Source: Lutimonas halocynthiae (lineage in GTDB: Bacteria; Bacteroidota; Bacteroidia; Flavobacteriales; Flavobacteriaceae). From it: DNA of 64,000 bases. The notes beneath the pieces were generated by a model. The model ran no database searches. It was not told the DNA's origin and saw only the letters and a list, made by a program, of their open reading frames with translations. Position 1 is the stretch's first letter. Every line of letters starts with the position of its first letter. The position numbers were made by a program, and so were the translations under genes. Positions 45,913-55,568 of the stretch are shown here, piece after piece. The stretch is from the NCBI RefSeq assembly GCF_030409835.1, contig NZ_JAUFQO010000002.1:62001-126000 (forward strand), in the 5' to 3' direction.

Positions 45913-47100
45913 ATGAAAAAATCGTATCACGCAGACGAAAAGGGTTATTATGGAGCTTTTGGAGGATCATTTGTTCCTGAAATGCTGCATCCGAATATGG
46001 AAATTTTACAAAACTCTTATTTGAAGATCATGAACGAACCTTCATTCAAGAAGGAGTTCGATTCGCTTTTAAAGGACTATGTCGGAAGACCTTCTCCCTT
46101 ATACTTGGCGAAAAGGTTGTCAGAAAAATATGGAGCGAAAATTTATTTAAAAAGAGAGGACCTTAACCATACGGGTGCCCATAAAATCAATAATACCATA
46201 GGCCAGATTTTATTGGCTAAAAGACTAGGTAAGAAAAGAATTATTGCAGAAACAGGGGCAGGTCAACATGGAGTTGCTACAGCAACTGTATGTGCACTAG
46301 CAGGTCTGGAATGCACGGTTTACATGGGAGAAATTGATATAGCGAGGCAAGCGCCGAATGTTGCCAGAATGAAGATGTTAGGAGCAACTGTTGTGCCCGC
46401 TATTTCTGGGAGTAAAACCTTAAAAGACGCTACCAATGAGGCTATCAGAGCATGGATCAACGACCCGGTTGAAATACATTATATCATCGGATCAGTGGTG
46501 GGATTTCACCCTTATCCCGATATGGTAGCCAGATTTCAATCTGTGATTTCAGAAGAAATGAAATGGCAGTTAAAGGAAAAAGAAAATACGGATTCCCCTG
46601 ATTATATTGTTGCCTGTGTGGGTGGTGGTAGTAATGCCGCAGGAGCATTCTATCACTATCTTGATCAGGAAGAAGTAAAATTAATTGCTGTTGAAGCTTC
46701 AGGTAAAGGAATTGATTCAGGCGAATCAGCCGCGACCAGTGTTTTGGGTAAAGAGGGAATTATTCATGGAAGTAAGACCTTGTTAATGCAAACAAAAGAT
46801 GGTCAAATCATTGAGCCCTACTCGATTTCAGCAGGCTTAGATTACCCAGGTGTTGGCCCTCAGCATGCGCATTTATTCACTTCAGGAAGGGCTGAGTTTC
46901 TCGATGCGACCGATGATGAAGCCATGCAGGCGGGATTAGAGTTGTGTAAATTGGAAGGAATTATTCCTGCGATTGAAACCTCCCATGCTTTAGCCGCTTT
47001 GGCCAAAATTGACTTTAAAAAAGAAGATATAGTTATCGTGAATCTTTCAGGTAGAGGAGATAAAGATCTTGATACCTATATAAAATATTTCGATTTGTAA
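45913..47100 (+). CDS. trpB: tryptophan synthase beta chain
   Basis: A 395-residue PLP enzyme joining indole and serine. The PLP lysine is Lys91 in [11 protein letters not shown]; the phosphate loop is [10 protein letters not shown]; the monovalent-cation and COMM regions follow ([16 protein letters not shown]). The gene begins immediately after the trpF stop codon (no spacer), indicating translational coupling. Of the TrpB1 type that pairs with TrpA. Confidence 0.97.
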   Translation: MKKSYHADEKGYYGAFGGSFVPEMLHPNMEILQNSYLKIMNEPSFKKEFDSLLKDYVGRPSPLYLAKRLSEKYGAKIYLKREDLNHTGAHKINNTIGQILLAKRLGKKRIIAETGAGQHGVATATVCALAGLECTVYMGEIDIARQAPNVARMKMLGATVVPAISGSKTLKDATNEAIRAWINDPVEIHYIIGSVVGFHPYPDMVARFQSVISEEMKWQLKEKENTDSPDYIVACVGGGSNAAGAFYHYLDQEEVKLIAVEASGKGIDSGESAATSVLGKEGIIHGSKTLLMQTKDGQIIEPYSISAGLDYPGVGPQHAHLFTSGRAEFLDATDDEAMQAGLELCKLEGIIPAIETSHALAALAKIDFKKEDIVIVNLSGRGDKDLDTYIKYFDL

Positions 47101-47116
47101 TATTTAAAATGACGAA

Positions 47117-47902
47117 ATGAACAGAATTGAACAGACTTTAGAGGCGCATAAGCCAAGTGGAAGTACACCAAAAAAATTACTTTCTATATATTTTACTGCA
47201 GGTTATCCAGACTTGGAAGATACCAGCAAGGTAATTAAGCAATTAGAGAATTCTGGTGTTGACATGATAGAGATTGGTTTGCCCTTCTCAGACCCATTGG
47301 CTGATGGTCCAACCATTCAGGAAAGCAGTACCCAGGCTTTAAAGAATGGGATGACAACCGAAAAGCTTTTTGATCAATTAGCAGGAATTCGAGAGGATGT
47401 AAACATTCCTTTATTGATTATGGGCTATTTTAATCCAATGCTTCAATACGGGATCGAGGCATTTTGTAAAAAGTGTTCAGAGATTGGTATTGATGGCTTA
47501 ATTATACCTGACCTTCCTGTTGATGTTTTTCAGAATGAATATTTGGCCACATTTGAAAAATACGGCATATTTAATGTGTTCTTGATTACTCCACAAACTT
47601 CTAATGAAAGGATAGCCTATATTGACAAAATATCTAAAGGTTTTATCTATATGGTCAGTTCTGCCAGCACTACCGGAGCAAAAAACAGCTTTGATGAGGT
47701 GCAATTGAATTATTTTCAGCGCATCAATGATTTGAATCTTACTACGCCCAGAGTCATTGGATTCGGTATTTCAAATAATGAAACTTTAGTGCAAGCTACA
47801 GATTATGCAAGTGGAGCGATAATTGGGTCTGCTTTTGTAAAATTTTTGGACCAGAATTCAATTGATCAAATTCCCGAATTCATAGAAAATATCCAAAGTT
47901 AA
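47117..47902 (+). CDS. trpA: tryptophan synthase alpha chain
   Basis: A 261-residue TIM barrel that cleaves indole-3-glycerol phosphate to indole, which is channelled to TrpB. The catalytic residues are Glu52 (MIEIGLPFSDPLADGP) and Asp63. YMVSSASTTGAK and VIGFGISN are phosphate-binding loops. Last gene of the trp operon. No clear intrinsic terminator follows; an imperfect TTAGAT/ATCTAA hairpin lies in the next 110 bases. Confidence 0.96.
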   Translation: MNRIEQTLEAHKPSGSTPKKLLSIYFTAGYPDLEDTSKVIKQLENSGVDMIEIGLPFSDPLADGPTIQESSTQALKNGMTTEKLFDQLAGIREDVNIPLLIMGYFNPMLQYGIEAFCKKCSEIGIDGLIIPDLPVDVFQNEYLATFEKYGIFNVFLITPQTSNERIAYIDKISKGFIYMVSSASTTGAKNSFDEVQLNYFQRINDLNLTTPRVIGFGISNNETLVQATDYASGAIIGSAFVKFLDQNSIDQIPEFIENIQS

Positions 47903-48013
47903 CAACGTTAACATTTAGATAATACATATTTAATTTTTCTTTAATCTAAATCGTTTTTTACAAAGGATAAATGCTACTAATTTCGCCAATGCTTTATTGA
48001 AAATATTGGGAGT

Positions 48014-49786
48014 TTGGTTTTATTAGGAAAATTGGAATATCGCAAGAAGATATTCATTTATTTGTCATCCATATTTATTGTTTTTACGATTCTCGTATTA
48101 TTATTTCAATATAAACGAGAGAAGGATTTTAAGCGTGATCAAATTGAAATCAGCCTAAATAATATAGCAGAATTAACGTATAACTATATTGAAAGGAAAG
48201 GGCTTGACAAAGAAAAGGATCTCAGTTCTTTGGATTCCCTCTATCTTTATATTCCTGATGACAATATAAGGGTTACCGTTCTTGACAAATTAGGTAAAGT
48301 ACTTTATGACTCAGAAGTGAAGCAGGTCATAAAAATGGAAAACCATTTGCATCGACCTGAAATTCAAAAAGCCATTAAAAACGGTCAAGGTTCAAACATA
48401 AGAGAATCTACAACCACCGGATTTGAATATTATTATTATGCTAAAAATTATTCCGATCTGTTCATAAGAACTGCAGCCCATTATAATTTAGAGGTAAAGA
48501 ATTTTTTAGTGGTTGAGAAATTATTCTTGTTTTACCTGATCACCTTATTCCTTGTTACCTGGTTGTTTATCAGTTTAATTACCAAGAACCTATCAAGCGC
48601 TTTATTCAAGCTTAAGGATTTTGCAACGCGATTAAGTCATGGAGAAGAGGTTACAGAGAAAGTAGATTTCCCAAAAGGAGAATTTGGAGAAATCAGTAAG
48701 CAAATCGCCGATATTTACGACAAACTTACACTGGCAAAAAGCAAGATTGAAATTGAAAAAAATAAGCTATTCTCACATTTACATGCCTTAAATGAAGGAA
48801 TTGCATTTTTTACACCTGATAAAAAAAAGATTCTTAGGAACAATCATTTTATACAGTATTTAAATATCATTTCAGACGAAACTAATATTTCTGAAGAGCA
48901 GATTTTTATCGTAAAGGAATTTGAAAATATCAATAAGTTTTTGGAAAAGCATTTAGGAAATGAGGGGGTTATGAAGCAGCATGAACTGCCCCATATGGAG
49001 GAGATTGTTTACAAGGACAAAAGAGCATTTAACATTCATGCCATTATTTTTGCTGATAGAAGTTTTGAAATTGTAATTAGGGACATAACTCAATTTGAGA
49101 GACAAAAGAAAATTAAAGAGGAAATAACTTCAAATATAGCGCATGAATTAAAAACGCCTATCATGATTATATTAGGTTACTTAGAACTCTTAAAAGAGAA
49201 TAGTATCGACAAGAATGTTCAGACAAAATATATAGCAAATGCATATACACAATCAGAAAGACTTTCTGATCTGATTCAAGATATTTCAATACTTCACAAG
49301 ATGTCAGAGGCTAGAGACAGATTTAAATTTGAGTTACTAAGCTTGAATGAGTTGATATATGAGGTAAAGGATTCTCTAAATCTGAGTTTAGAGGATAAGG
49401 GGATAAAAGTGAATATACGATTAGCGAAACCTGTTTTTGTTAAGGCAAACAAATCATTACTCATTTCTGTTTTTTATAATCTGTTTGACAATGCGATCAA
49501 ATATGGTGGCGAAGGCATAGAAATCAGCCTTAACAATTATTTAGAGGATACTAATTTTTATTATTTTTCTTTTTCAAATACAGGGAATAGCATTGATAAA
49601 AATCATTTTCTACGGATATTTGAAAGGTTTTACAGAGTAGATGAAGACAGGTCAAGGCCAAAAGGGGGAACGGGTTTGGGTCTGTCAATCGTTAAAAATG
49701 CCATTCAATTACACGGAGGGGAAATAACTGTAGGTAATTTAAAAGAAGGAGGTGTTGAGTTTCTTTTCACAGTTTCTAAATCTTAA
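48014..49786 (+). CDS. sensor histidine kinase, PhoR-like
   Basis: A 590-residue membrane kinase with helices at about 12-31 and 166-190, a periplasmic sensor between them, a HAMP-like linker (FATRLSHGEEVTEKVDFPKGEF), a PAS-like region (about 235-365), the phosphoacceptor His377 in NIAHELKTPIMII, N-box LFDNAIKYG and G-boxes FSNTGN and GGTGLGLSIVK. The start is TTG 48014; TTG 48032 is possible, and no ATG precedes helix 1. No response regulator gene is adjacent, so it is an orphan here. Confidence 0.88.
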   Translation: MVLLGKLEYRKKIFIYLSSIFIVFTILVLLFQYKREKDFKRDQIEISLNNIAELTYNYIERKGLDKEKDLSSLDSLYLYIPDDNIRVTVLDKLGKVLYDSEVKQVIKMENHLHRPEIQKAIKNGQGSNIRESTTTGFEYYYYAKNYSDLFIRTAAHYNLEVKNFLVVEKLFLFYLITLFLVTWLFISLITKNLSSALFKLKDFATRLSHGEEVTEKVDFPKGEFGEISKQIADIYDKLTLAKSKIEIEKNKLFSHLHALNEGIAFFTPDKKKILRNNHFIQYLNIISDETNISEEQIFIVKEFENINKFLEKHLGNEGVMKQHELPHMEEIVYKDKRAFNIHAIIFADRSFEIVIRDITQFERQKKIKEEITSNIAHELKTPIMIILGYLELLKENSIDKNVQTKYIANAYTQSERLSDLIQDISILHKMSEARDRFKFELLSLNELIYEVKDSLNLSLEDKGIKVNIRLAKPVFVKANKSLLISVFYNLFDNAIKYGGEGIEISLNNYLEDTNFYYFSFSNTGNSIDKNHFLRIFERFYRVDEDRSRPKGGTGLGLSIVKNAIQLHGGEITVGNLKEGGVEFLFTVSKS

Positions 49787-49839
49787 TACTTTAGCCCTCT
49801 AAATGCTTTTTTGAATTTACTATCTTTACCAAAAACGGC

Positions 49840-51300
49840 ATGACAACAATTAATAAATTTTCGCTGCGAACCCGCATCTTTATAGCAATGATATTCATTG
49901 TTGTTATCGCTTCTATCCTGATCGCTGCAGTTACGATTTATCAATTTAATGAACAGGCTGAAGAATATCATAACAGACGACTTGAAAGGAAGGAAGAAGC
50001 CATAAAATCTGCTATTACTTATGAGTTAGAGCGCGATACAATCAATGAGTTTGAAACGGTTTCATTGCCTATTATCCTTGATCAAAAGCTCAATGAAATT
50101 TCGGATATACACAACCTTGATATCAATATATATGATTTAAAGGGCGAGCTACTTGCAAGTTCTTTTGTTGATCATGAGACAGATACTACTGATGCGAATT
50201 TGTCAAAAAATATCATTCAACACCTGATTATTAATCCAGACCACCGACTTGTCTTGGGAAAATCTTCAAATGACGGGGCGAAATTTAAGTCATCTTATTC
50301 CTATTTAATAGGAACCTATGGATCAGCTGTTGGCATTATAGGAGTCCCTTATTTACAGGATAACACTTTTCAAGACAAAGAATTAAGGGAGTTTTTAGAG
50401 CGATTGTCTGTTGTTTATTTGTTGATACTTTTTATTGCCATTACGATGGCTTATTTCCTTTCAAAGTATATCACCAAATCTCTTGAGAATGTAAGTAGGA
50501 GAATGCGGCAAACTACTGTTGAAAGGACCAATGAGAAAATTGTACTTAATGATGCCAGTCAGGAAATCATCAACCTGGTAGATTCATATAATAGCATGAT
50601 CGATCAGATCGAGGATTCAGCTGTTAAACTTGCTCAGAGTGAAAGAAAACATGCCTGGAGAGAAATGGCGCGTCAGGTTGCACATGAAATAAAGAACCCG
50701 CTGACGCCTATGCGATTGACTGTGCAGAGTTTAGATCATGAATTTGACCCTAAAGATCCTGACATAAAAGAGAAGATGCATGAATTTTGTGAATCAATGA
50801 TACAGCAAATTGATATCATGAGTTCAATTGCATCGGCATTTTCGAATTTTGCTCAAATGCCTAATACCAATAAGGTAAAATTAAATATTGTTGAGGAAGT
50901 GAAAAAGTCACTTGATATTTTTCATGAGTCTTATATTAGCTACCATCCTCAGAAATCAGAGATCATCACTAAAATCGATAAAATTCAATTAACAAGAATT
51001 GTAACCAATTTAGTCACTAACGCGATTCATGCATTACAAAATACGGAGGACCCTTATATCAAGGTGGGTATTACTGAAAAAGGAAGAGAAGTTTTGATTA
51101 AAGTCGAAGATAATGGTATGGGAATTGAAAAAGCAGATGCCTCAAGAATATTTGAACCTAAATTCACTACAAAATCGAGTGGAATGGGCCTAGGACTGCC
51201 AATGGTAAAAAATATAGTTGAAGCCTATAACGGCAGTATTACCTTTGTGTCAACTGTCAATGAGAAGACCGTTTTTTCAGTATCTTTACCTAAAGAATAA
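49840..51300 (+). CDS. sensor histidine kinase, NtrY-like
   Basis: A 486-residue membrane kinase with helices at about 12-33 and 190-209, an extracytoplasmic sensor, a HAMP domain (ITKSLENVSRRMRQTT), and the phosphoacceptor His282 in HAWREMARQVAHEIKNPLTPM, the long H-box typical of NtrY/NtrB-like kinases. ATPase motifs are LVTNAIHAL, VEDNGMGIEK and GMGLGLPMVKNIV. The usual partner of NtrY is an NtrX-type sigma-54 activator, but none is nearby. It follows the previous kinase after 53 bases, and the next gene starts 19 bases after it. Confidence 0.9.
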   Translation: MTTINKFSLRTRIFIAMIFIVVIASILIAAVTIYQFNEQAEEYHNRRLERKEEAIKSAITYELERDTINEFETVSLPIILDQKLNEISDIHNLDINIYDLKGELLASSFVDHETDTTDANLSKNIIQHLIINPDHRLVLGKSSNDGAKFKSSYSYLIGTYGSAVGIIGVPYLQDNTFQDKELREFLERLSVVYLLILFIAITMAYFLSKYITKSLENVSRRMRQTTVERTNEKIVLNDASQEIINLVDSYNSMIDQIEDSAVKLAQSERKHAWREMARQVAHEIKNPLTPMRLTVQSLDHEFDPKDPDIKEKMHEFCESMIQQIDIMSSIASAFSNFAQMPNTNKVKLNIVEEVKKSLDIFHESYISYHPQKSEIITKIDKIQLTRIVTNLVTNAIHALQNTEDPYIKVGITEKGREVLIKVEDNGMGIEKADASRIFEPKFTTKSSGMGLGLPMVKNIVEAYNGSITFVSTVNEKTVFSVSLPKE

Positions 51301-51319
51301 CCGCGCTAAATTTAATTTT

Positions 51320-52093
51320 ATGTCTTACCAGAATATTGTTACAGAGTATGCTGATCATTTGGGTTTTATAACCATAGATCGTCCGAAAAAACTAAATGCT
51401 TTGAACAAAGCAACAATTAAGGAACTCCATGATGCATTTAAGGAGATGGATCTAGAAGAGCAGGTAAGGGTAATTATAATCACAGGAAGCGGTGAGAAGG
51501 CATTTGTGGCAGGGGCTGATATTTCTGAATTTGCAGATTTTGACAAATCACAAGGGAAGGAACTGGCAAGAAAAGGCCAGAAGAAACTTTTTGATTATGT
51601 TGCTACATTATCTACACCAGTAATTGCCGCAGTTAATGGTTTTGCTTTAGGAGGAGGTTTAGAATTGGCTATGGCCTGTCATATCAGAGTTGCCAGTGAC
51701 AATGCCAGAATGGGATTACCCGAAGTGTCTTTAGGATTGATTCCTGGATATGGTGGTACACAAAGGCTTCCTCAATTAGTGGGTAAAGGCAAGGCTTTAG
51801 AGATGATTACAACAGGAGGGATGATAGGAGCTGATGATGCATTCTCACATGGATTGGTGAATCACGTTGTGGCTCAAGAAGAACTTATTTCATTCTGTGA
51901 AGCGATGGGTGATAAAATAGCAAGAAATTCCCCTTTAGCAATAGCTTCAGCGATTAAGGCAGTGAATGCGAATTTTGAAGATTCTGTAAATGGATTTGAA
52001 ATCGAAATTGACGCCTTTGGTAAATGTTTTGGAACTGACGATTTTAATGAAGGGACCGCTGCGTTTTTAGAAAAGAGAAAGCCTAATTTTTAA
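51320..52093 (+). CDS. enoyl-CoA hydratase/isomerase family protein
   Basis: A 257-residue crotonase-fold protein. The oxyanion-hole motifs are AFVAGADISEFADF and FALGGGLELAMAC; the catalytic glutamates are expected in GGGLELAMAC and GLPEVSLGLIPGYGGTQRLPQLVG. Both are conserved, so hydratase activity on short-chain enoyl-CoA is likely. I start at ATG 51320, because the longer frame runs back into the kinase gene. It may be co-transcribed with the kinases; the pairing with signalling genes is probably incidental. Confidence 0.92.
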   Translation: MSYQNIVTEYADHLGFITIDRPKKLNALNKATIKELHDAFKEMDLEEQVRVIIITGSGEKAFVAGADISEFADFDKSQGKELARKGQKKLFDYVATLSTPVIAAVNGFALGGGLELAMACHIRVASDNARMGLPEVSLGLIPGYGGTQRLPQLVGKGKALEMITTGGMIGADDAFSHGLVNHVVAQEELISFCEAMGDKIARNSPLAIASAIKAVNANFEDSVNGFEIEIDAFGKCFGTDDFNEGTAAFLEKRKPNF

Positions 52094-52756
52094 TCAGGCT
52101 TTTCCGTTCCATTCATTATAGAATTGATCTAAATACTGTTCCATAAAAAGATGCCTTTTTTCCGCAATTTTCAGAGCGGTTTCAGTATTCATTTTATCTT
52201 TTAAAAGCAATAGTTTTTCGTAAAAGTGATTAATAGTAGGAGCCTTACTGTTCTTATAAGTCTCTTTATCTTGATTGACTAAGGGAGCAATATCAGGATC
52301 GTATAGCGTTCTGTTTTTGAAGCCACCATAATTAAAAGTCCTGGCGATACCGATTGCACCGATGGCATCTAATCTGTCTGCATCCTGAATCACTTTAAGT
52401 TCGTTGGAATTGAATGTGCCGTTTTTATCAGTATCTAGACTTGATTTAAATGAAACATATCGAATTATGTTCTCAATATGAAGGATAACAGTCTCATCCA
52501 CATCCATACTCCTTAAAAAATCAGCTGCTTTTTTGGGCCCTATGGATTCATCACCTTCATAAAATTTTGCATCGGCAATGTCATGCAGTAGCGAGCCTAA
52601 TTCGACAATAAATAAGTCAACTTCTTCACCTTCGGCTATGAGCTTGGCATTTTTATAAACACGTTCAATATGAAACCAATCATGACCGCCCTCTGCGCCT
52701 TTAAGCGTTTTTTTTACAAAATCAATAGTAGACTTGACAACCTCTTTTTTATCCAT
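52094..52756 (-). CDS. HD-domain phosphohydrolase
   Basis: A 220-residue protein with the HD motif: HDWFHIERVYKNA, the HD pair in GSLLHDIADAKF, a middle histidine (VILHIENIIRYVS) and the late aspartate in IQDADRLDAIGAIG. It resembles the YedJ-like group of HD hydrolases with unknown substrate. Its stop codon directly abuts that of the convergent enoyl-CoA hydratase gene. Transcribed alone: a terminator lies between it and the upstream gene on the same strand. Confidence 0.88.
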   Translation of the reverse strand: MDKKEVVKSTIDFVKKTLKGAEGGHDWFHIERVYKNAKLIAEGEEVDLFIVELGSLLHDIADAKFYEGDESIGPKKAADFLRSMDVDETVILHIENIIRYVSFKSSLDTDKNGTFNSNELKVIQDADRLDAIGAIGIARTFNYGGFKNRTLYDPDIAPLVNQDKETYKNSKAPTINHFYEKLLLLKDKMNTETALKIAEKRHLFMEQYLDQFYNEWNGKA

Positions 52757-52767
52757 ATTGCAAAATA

Positions 52768-52797
52768 AAAAAACCTCTTAATTAAAAGAGGTTTTTA
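52768..52797 (-). terminator. intrinsic terminator of the 52821 gene
   Basis: Stem CCTCTT (52774-52779) with AAGAGG (52786-52791), extended by A/T runs on both sides; lies between two minus-strand genes. Confidence 0.85.
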
Positions 52798-52820
52798 GTT
52801 GAATTTTTATTTCGATTTGC

Positions 52821-53201
52821 TTACTGAAAAGTTCCCACACATTTTCCATCTATGCATTCCAAAGTGCTTGGGGGCATTGCCATATAGCAATCAGACTGTA
52901 TCATGTGTTTTTCATTATAGGTTTTTTCTAACTCATTAAGTGTTTCAATTTTCGCTAGAAAGCTCACTATATCAATGGAGTCTGAATAGGTTATATATTC
53001 CCAGAACCCACCACAAGGTTTTGATCCAATACCAACATAAAAGCATTTATTTTCATCAGAACAAACAGAAGTATCTGCTAAATTCTTGATTTCAATTTTA
53101 AGGTTGTCAATTACAACTTTCTCAGCTTCTTGCGTCATAATATCAACAGAATCATCACAATAATTGACTAGAAAGATTAATGTAAATAAAAACATTTTCA
53201 T
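52821..53201 (-). CDS. exported cysteine-containing protein of unknown function
   Basis: A 126-residue protein with an N-terminal hydrophobic stretch (MKMFLFTLIFLVNYC) that resembles a lipoprotein signal but lacks a standard lipobox (VNYC). Six further cysteines occur in CSDENKCFYVGIGSKPCGGFWEY, SDCYMAM and LECIDGKCVG, suggesting three disulfides outside the cytoplasm. I recall a Bacteroidota group with the SKPCGG-W-Y pattern but no function. It is 9 bases downstream of the bacilliredoxin gene and probably co-transcribed with it, which is suggestive for a thiol-rich protein, though the two should be in different compartments. Confidence 0.7.
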   Translation of the reverse strand: MKMFLFTLIFLVNYCDDSVDIMTQEAEKVVIDNLKIEIKNLADTSVCSDENKCFYVGIGSKPCGGFWEYITYSDSIDIVSFLAKIETLNELEKTYNEKHMIQSDCYMAMPPSTLECIDGKCVGTFQ

Positions 53202-53210
53202 AATTCAAGC

Positions 53211-53621
53211 TTAGCAAAATTCGTCATAGGCACCAGCCAAATTAGCTGCAATCATGTCAGCTGACCTACCTTCAATGTGATGTCTTTCAAGCATGTGAAC
53301 CAATTGACCATCTTTAAACAAGGCTATCGATGGTGATGAAGGAGGAAAAGGGATCATCATTTCTCTTGCCTTATTAGTTGAATCAACATCAACACCTGCA
53401 AATACAGTAGTTAAATGATCAGGGCTTTTGTCTAGTTGCAAGGAAGCGATGGCGCCTGGTCTTGCTGTTCCTGCTGCACAACCACAAACAGAATTCACCA
53501 TAACCAAGGTTGTTCCTTTTTGATCCAATGCATCTTGAACATCTTTTGCCGTATATAATTCTTCGAAACCTGCGCTAACTAATTCCTGACGCATAGGTTT
53601 TACCAATTCTTCTGGATACAT
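53211..53621 (-). CDS. bacilliredoxin (BrxA/BrxB family)
   Basis: A 136-residue thioredoxin-fold protein with the CGC active site (Cys46-Gly47-Cys48 in VNSVCGCAAGTARPGA), the hallmark of BrxA/BrxB (YphP/YqiW). In Firmicutes these proteins remove bacillithiol from oxidised proteins; many Bacteroidota also make bacillithiol. Conserved PFPPSSPSIALFKDGQLVHMLERHHIEG is present. Exact -7 element at 53655-53662. Confidence 0.92.
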   Translation of the reverse strand: MYPEELVKPMRQELVSAGFEELYTAKDVQDALDQKGTTLVMVNSVCGCAAGTARPGAIASLQLDKSPDHLTTVFAGVDVDSTNKAREMMIPFPPSSPSIALFKDGQLVHMLERHHIEGRSADMIAANLAGAYDEFC

Positions 53622-53654
53622 AATTTATTTTTTTTAGTTAAATAATTGAGTCTG

Positions 53655-53662
53655 CAAAGATA
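53655..53662 (-). promoter_or_regulatory. -7 promoter element of the bacilliredoxin gene
   Basis: TATCTTTG on the minus strand, an exact TAnnTTTG, 33 bases before the ATG. Confidence 0.5.
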
Positions 53663-53889
53663 AGCAATGAAAAGATATTAATCAATGCAGTGTTGACAAT
53701 AGTAAAATCCTGGCAATAGAATCATACTTAGAAAGATTGATTATATGCAGACACCAATGAAAATCAAATATTTAATTCAAACTAAACGTATTAACATTGA
53801 GGATAATTAAAATAGTCAGATCAGATGTGCTTGTGCCCATTTTCACAAAATATTAAGGCTTCAATGAAGTTAAAATCTACCTATAACTG

Positions 53890-53897
53890 TATATTTG
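53890..53897 (+). promoter_or_regulatory. -7 promoter element of the J-domain protein gene
   Basis: TATATTTG, an exact TAnnTTTG, 18 bases before the ATG at 53916. The rest of the 294-base divergent gap shows nothing else that I can support. Confidence 0.5.
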
Positions 53898-53915
53898 TGC
53901 TTCTAAAATTGAAAT

Positions 53916-54656
53916 ATGGCAAATTTTTCGAAATGGCTTGGAGCCGGACTGGGTTGGACCTTTGCAGGACCGATTGGTGGTATTCTGGGTTTTGTTGTTG
54001 GTAGTTTTGTTGATGGCTTTTCTGAGACAGAACTCATGGATTTTAACAATAAAACGAATGATAAGAAATCAACTCAATCTGGAGATTTCGAGATTAGTTT
54101 GTTGGTATTGGCTGCGATAGTGATCAAATCTGATGGCAATGTTGATAAACGTGAGCTGGATTTTGTAAGATCTTCCTTTGTAAGCATGTATGGCCAGGAA
54201 CGAGCCAATCACGCATTTAAATTATTCAAGGGAATCATTCAAAACAACAAAATTTCTACAAGACAGGTCTGTTTACAGATCAACAGGCATATGAATCATG
54301 CATCCAGATTACAATTACTTCATTTTTTATTCGGTGTGGCTAAATCTGATGGAATAGTAACTGAGAAAGAGCTTCATAAGATCAATACTATTGCAGGCTA
54401 TATGAACATTAATCCGAATGATTTTAGTTCGATTAAGGCTATGTTCTATAACCAAGTAGACAGTTCCTATAAAATTTTAGAGATTGACAAGTCTGCTTCA
54501 GATACAGAATTGAAAAATGCCTATAGAAAAATGGTAAAAAAATACCACCCTGATAAATTAAGAAATTTAGGGCCTGAGCATGTAGCAGGTGCAGAAGATA
54601 AATTTAGGCAAGTGCAAAGCGCCTATGAGCATATTCAGAAAGAAAGAGGGCTTTAA
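53916..54656 (+). CDS. TerB-like and J-domain protein (DjlA-like co-chaperone)
   Basis: A 246-residue protein with a glycine-rich hydrophobic N-terminus (about 5-32, WLGAGLGWTFAGPIGGILGF) that may anchor it in the membrane, a TerB-like helical domain (about 55-170) with two acidic loops (KSDGNVDKREL, KSDGIVTEKEL), and a C-terminal J domain with HPD in KKYHPDKLRN. This is the DjlA architecture. J domains stimulate DnaK ATPase, so it is probably a membrane-associated DnaK co-chaperone; the client is unknown. Confidence 0.88.
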   Translation: MANFSKWLGAGLGWTFAGPIGGILGFVVGSFVDGFSETELMDFNNKTNDKKSTQSGDFEISLLVLAAIVIKSDGNVDKRELDFVRSSFVSMYGQERANHAFKLFKGIIQNNKISTRQVCLQINRHMNHASRLQLLHFLFGVAKSDGIVTEKELHKINTIAGYMNINPNDFSSIKAMFYNQVDSSYKILEIDKSASDTELKNAYRKMVKKYHPDKLRNLGPEHVAGAEDKFRQVQSAYEHIQKERGL

Positions 54657-54664
54657 ATACTCCA

Positions 54665-55558
54665 TTACCATTTATAGTAGGTAGTTTCAATCGTTCGATT
54701 TAAAAACAATGCAAGTAAGGATATTTTTGTCCAATAAGTAGATTCCCAAATTGAATTTTCAGGGTTTAAAAGGAGGTGGTAGTTTTTCCCAAAGCTATTA
54801 CGAGTAATTGACGTCTGCACAATTGCCTTTGTGGTTTGGTCTTGAAATACCCAATATTTCTGTTTTCTCATATTTGTAACGACCTTGAAATCTACACCGT
54901 ATAACTTACCAATAATTGCAAAATCATTACTTGTCGGATGGCCTATGTTTTGAGATGCTGTGCCTTCATCGAGATTTTTCTTTTTGAGTTCATCCAAAAA
55001 TTCGATAGGACCTTTAGAGGATCCTTCAGTTTTTTTGGGATATTTTATTAGTACAAATTCTCCAATCTGTGCCTTATCCTTCAAAATTTTTCCAGTGGCA
55101 CCTTGATCCCAATCAACATAAGCAAAATGATCAACGGATAAAGAAACACCGCCTTCGTCAGTTCTGTAACGGTCGATCTCTTTTCCAATGTCACCTTTAC
55201 AATATAAATCAAGTTCCCAGCCTGATTTACTTTCTTTAGATTCGATCTTGGCATCGAATCTTAAGTCTTCATTGTCTTTCGTATTCTCCAGGCCAAATCC
55301 TGATATCAAGGTGAGCATTCCCTGGCCTACGTCTCCTAAAATATGTTTGGTTTTTATTTTTGATTTCTTTGGATGAGAAAGTGGGAAGCTCACTTCTTTC
55401 AATAGAGAATCATTCAATTTAAACTTTAATATTTTATGATCGAAGCTTTCAACTGATATACTGTCAAATAAAACCTCATTGTTTTGTGCAGCTATGTTGC
55501 CTGCAAATAGAGAAACGAAGAGGAAGGAAAAAACGCTATATCTCGAACTTCTCCACAT
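54665..55558 (-). CDS. secreted protein of unknown function
   Basis: A 297-residue protein with a signal peptide (about 1-24, ending GNIAAQ). The mature protein is mixed beta/alpha and lysine-rich, without repeats, cysteine pattern or known catalytic motif (one cysteine in LYCKGDIGKE). I do not recognise the family. It starts 10 bases after the stop of the symporter-binding-protein fusion on the same strand, so the two are almost certainly co-transcribed, and a periplasmic partner role is possible (inference). Confidence 0.65.
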   Translation of the reverse strand: MWRSSRYSVFSFLFVSLFAGNIAAQNNEVLFDSISVESFDHKILKFKLNDSLLKEVSFPLSHPKKSKIKTKHILGDVGQGMLTLISGFGLENTKDNEDLRFDAKIESKESKSGWELDLYCKGDIGKEIDRYRTDEGGVSLSVDHFAYVDWDQGATGKILKDKAQIGEFVLIKYPKKTEGSSKGPIEFLDELKKKNLDEGTASQNIGHPTSNDFAIIGKLYGVDFKVVTNMRKQKYWVFQDQTTKAIVQTSITRNSFGKNYHLLLNPENSIWESTYWTKISLLALFLNRTIETTYYKW

Positions 55559-55568
55559 ATTAAAATTG

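Noticed and set aside
47922-47957. Imperfect TTAGAT/ATCTAA hairpin after trpA
   Set aside because: Long loop, weak AT stem and interrupted T run; not enough to call a terminator.
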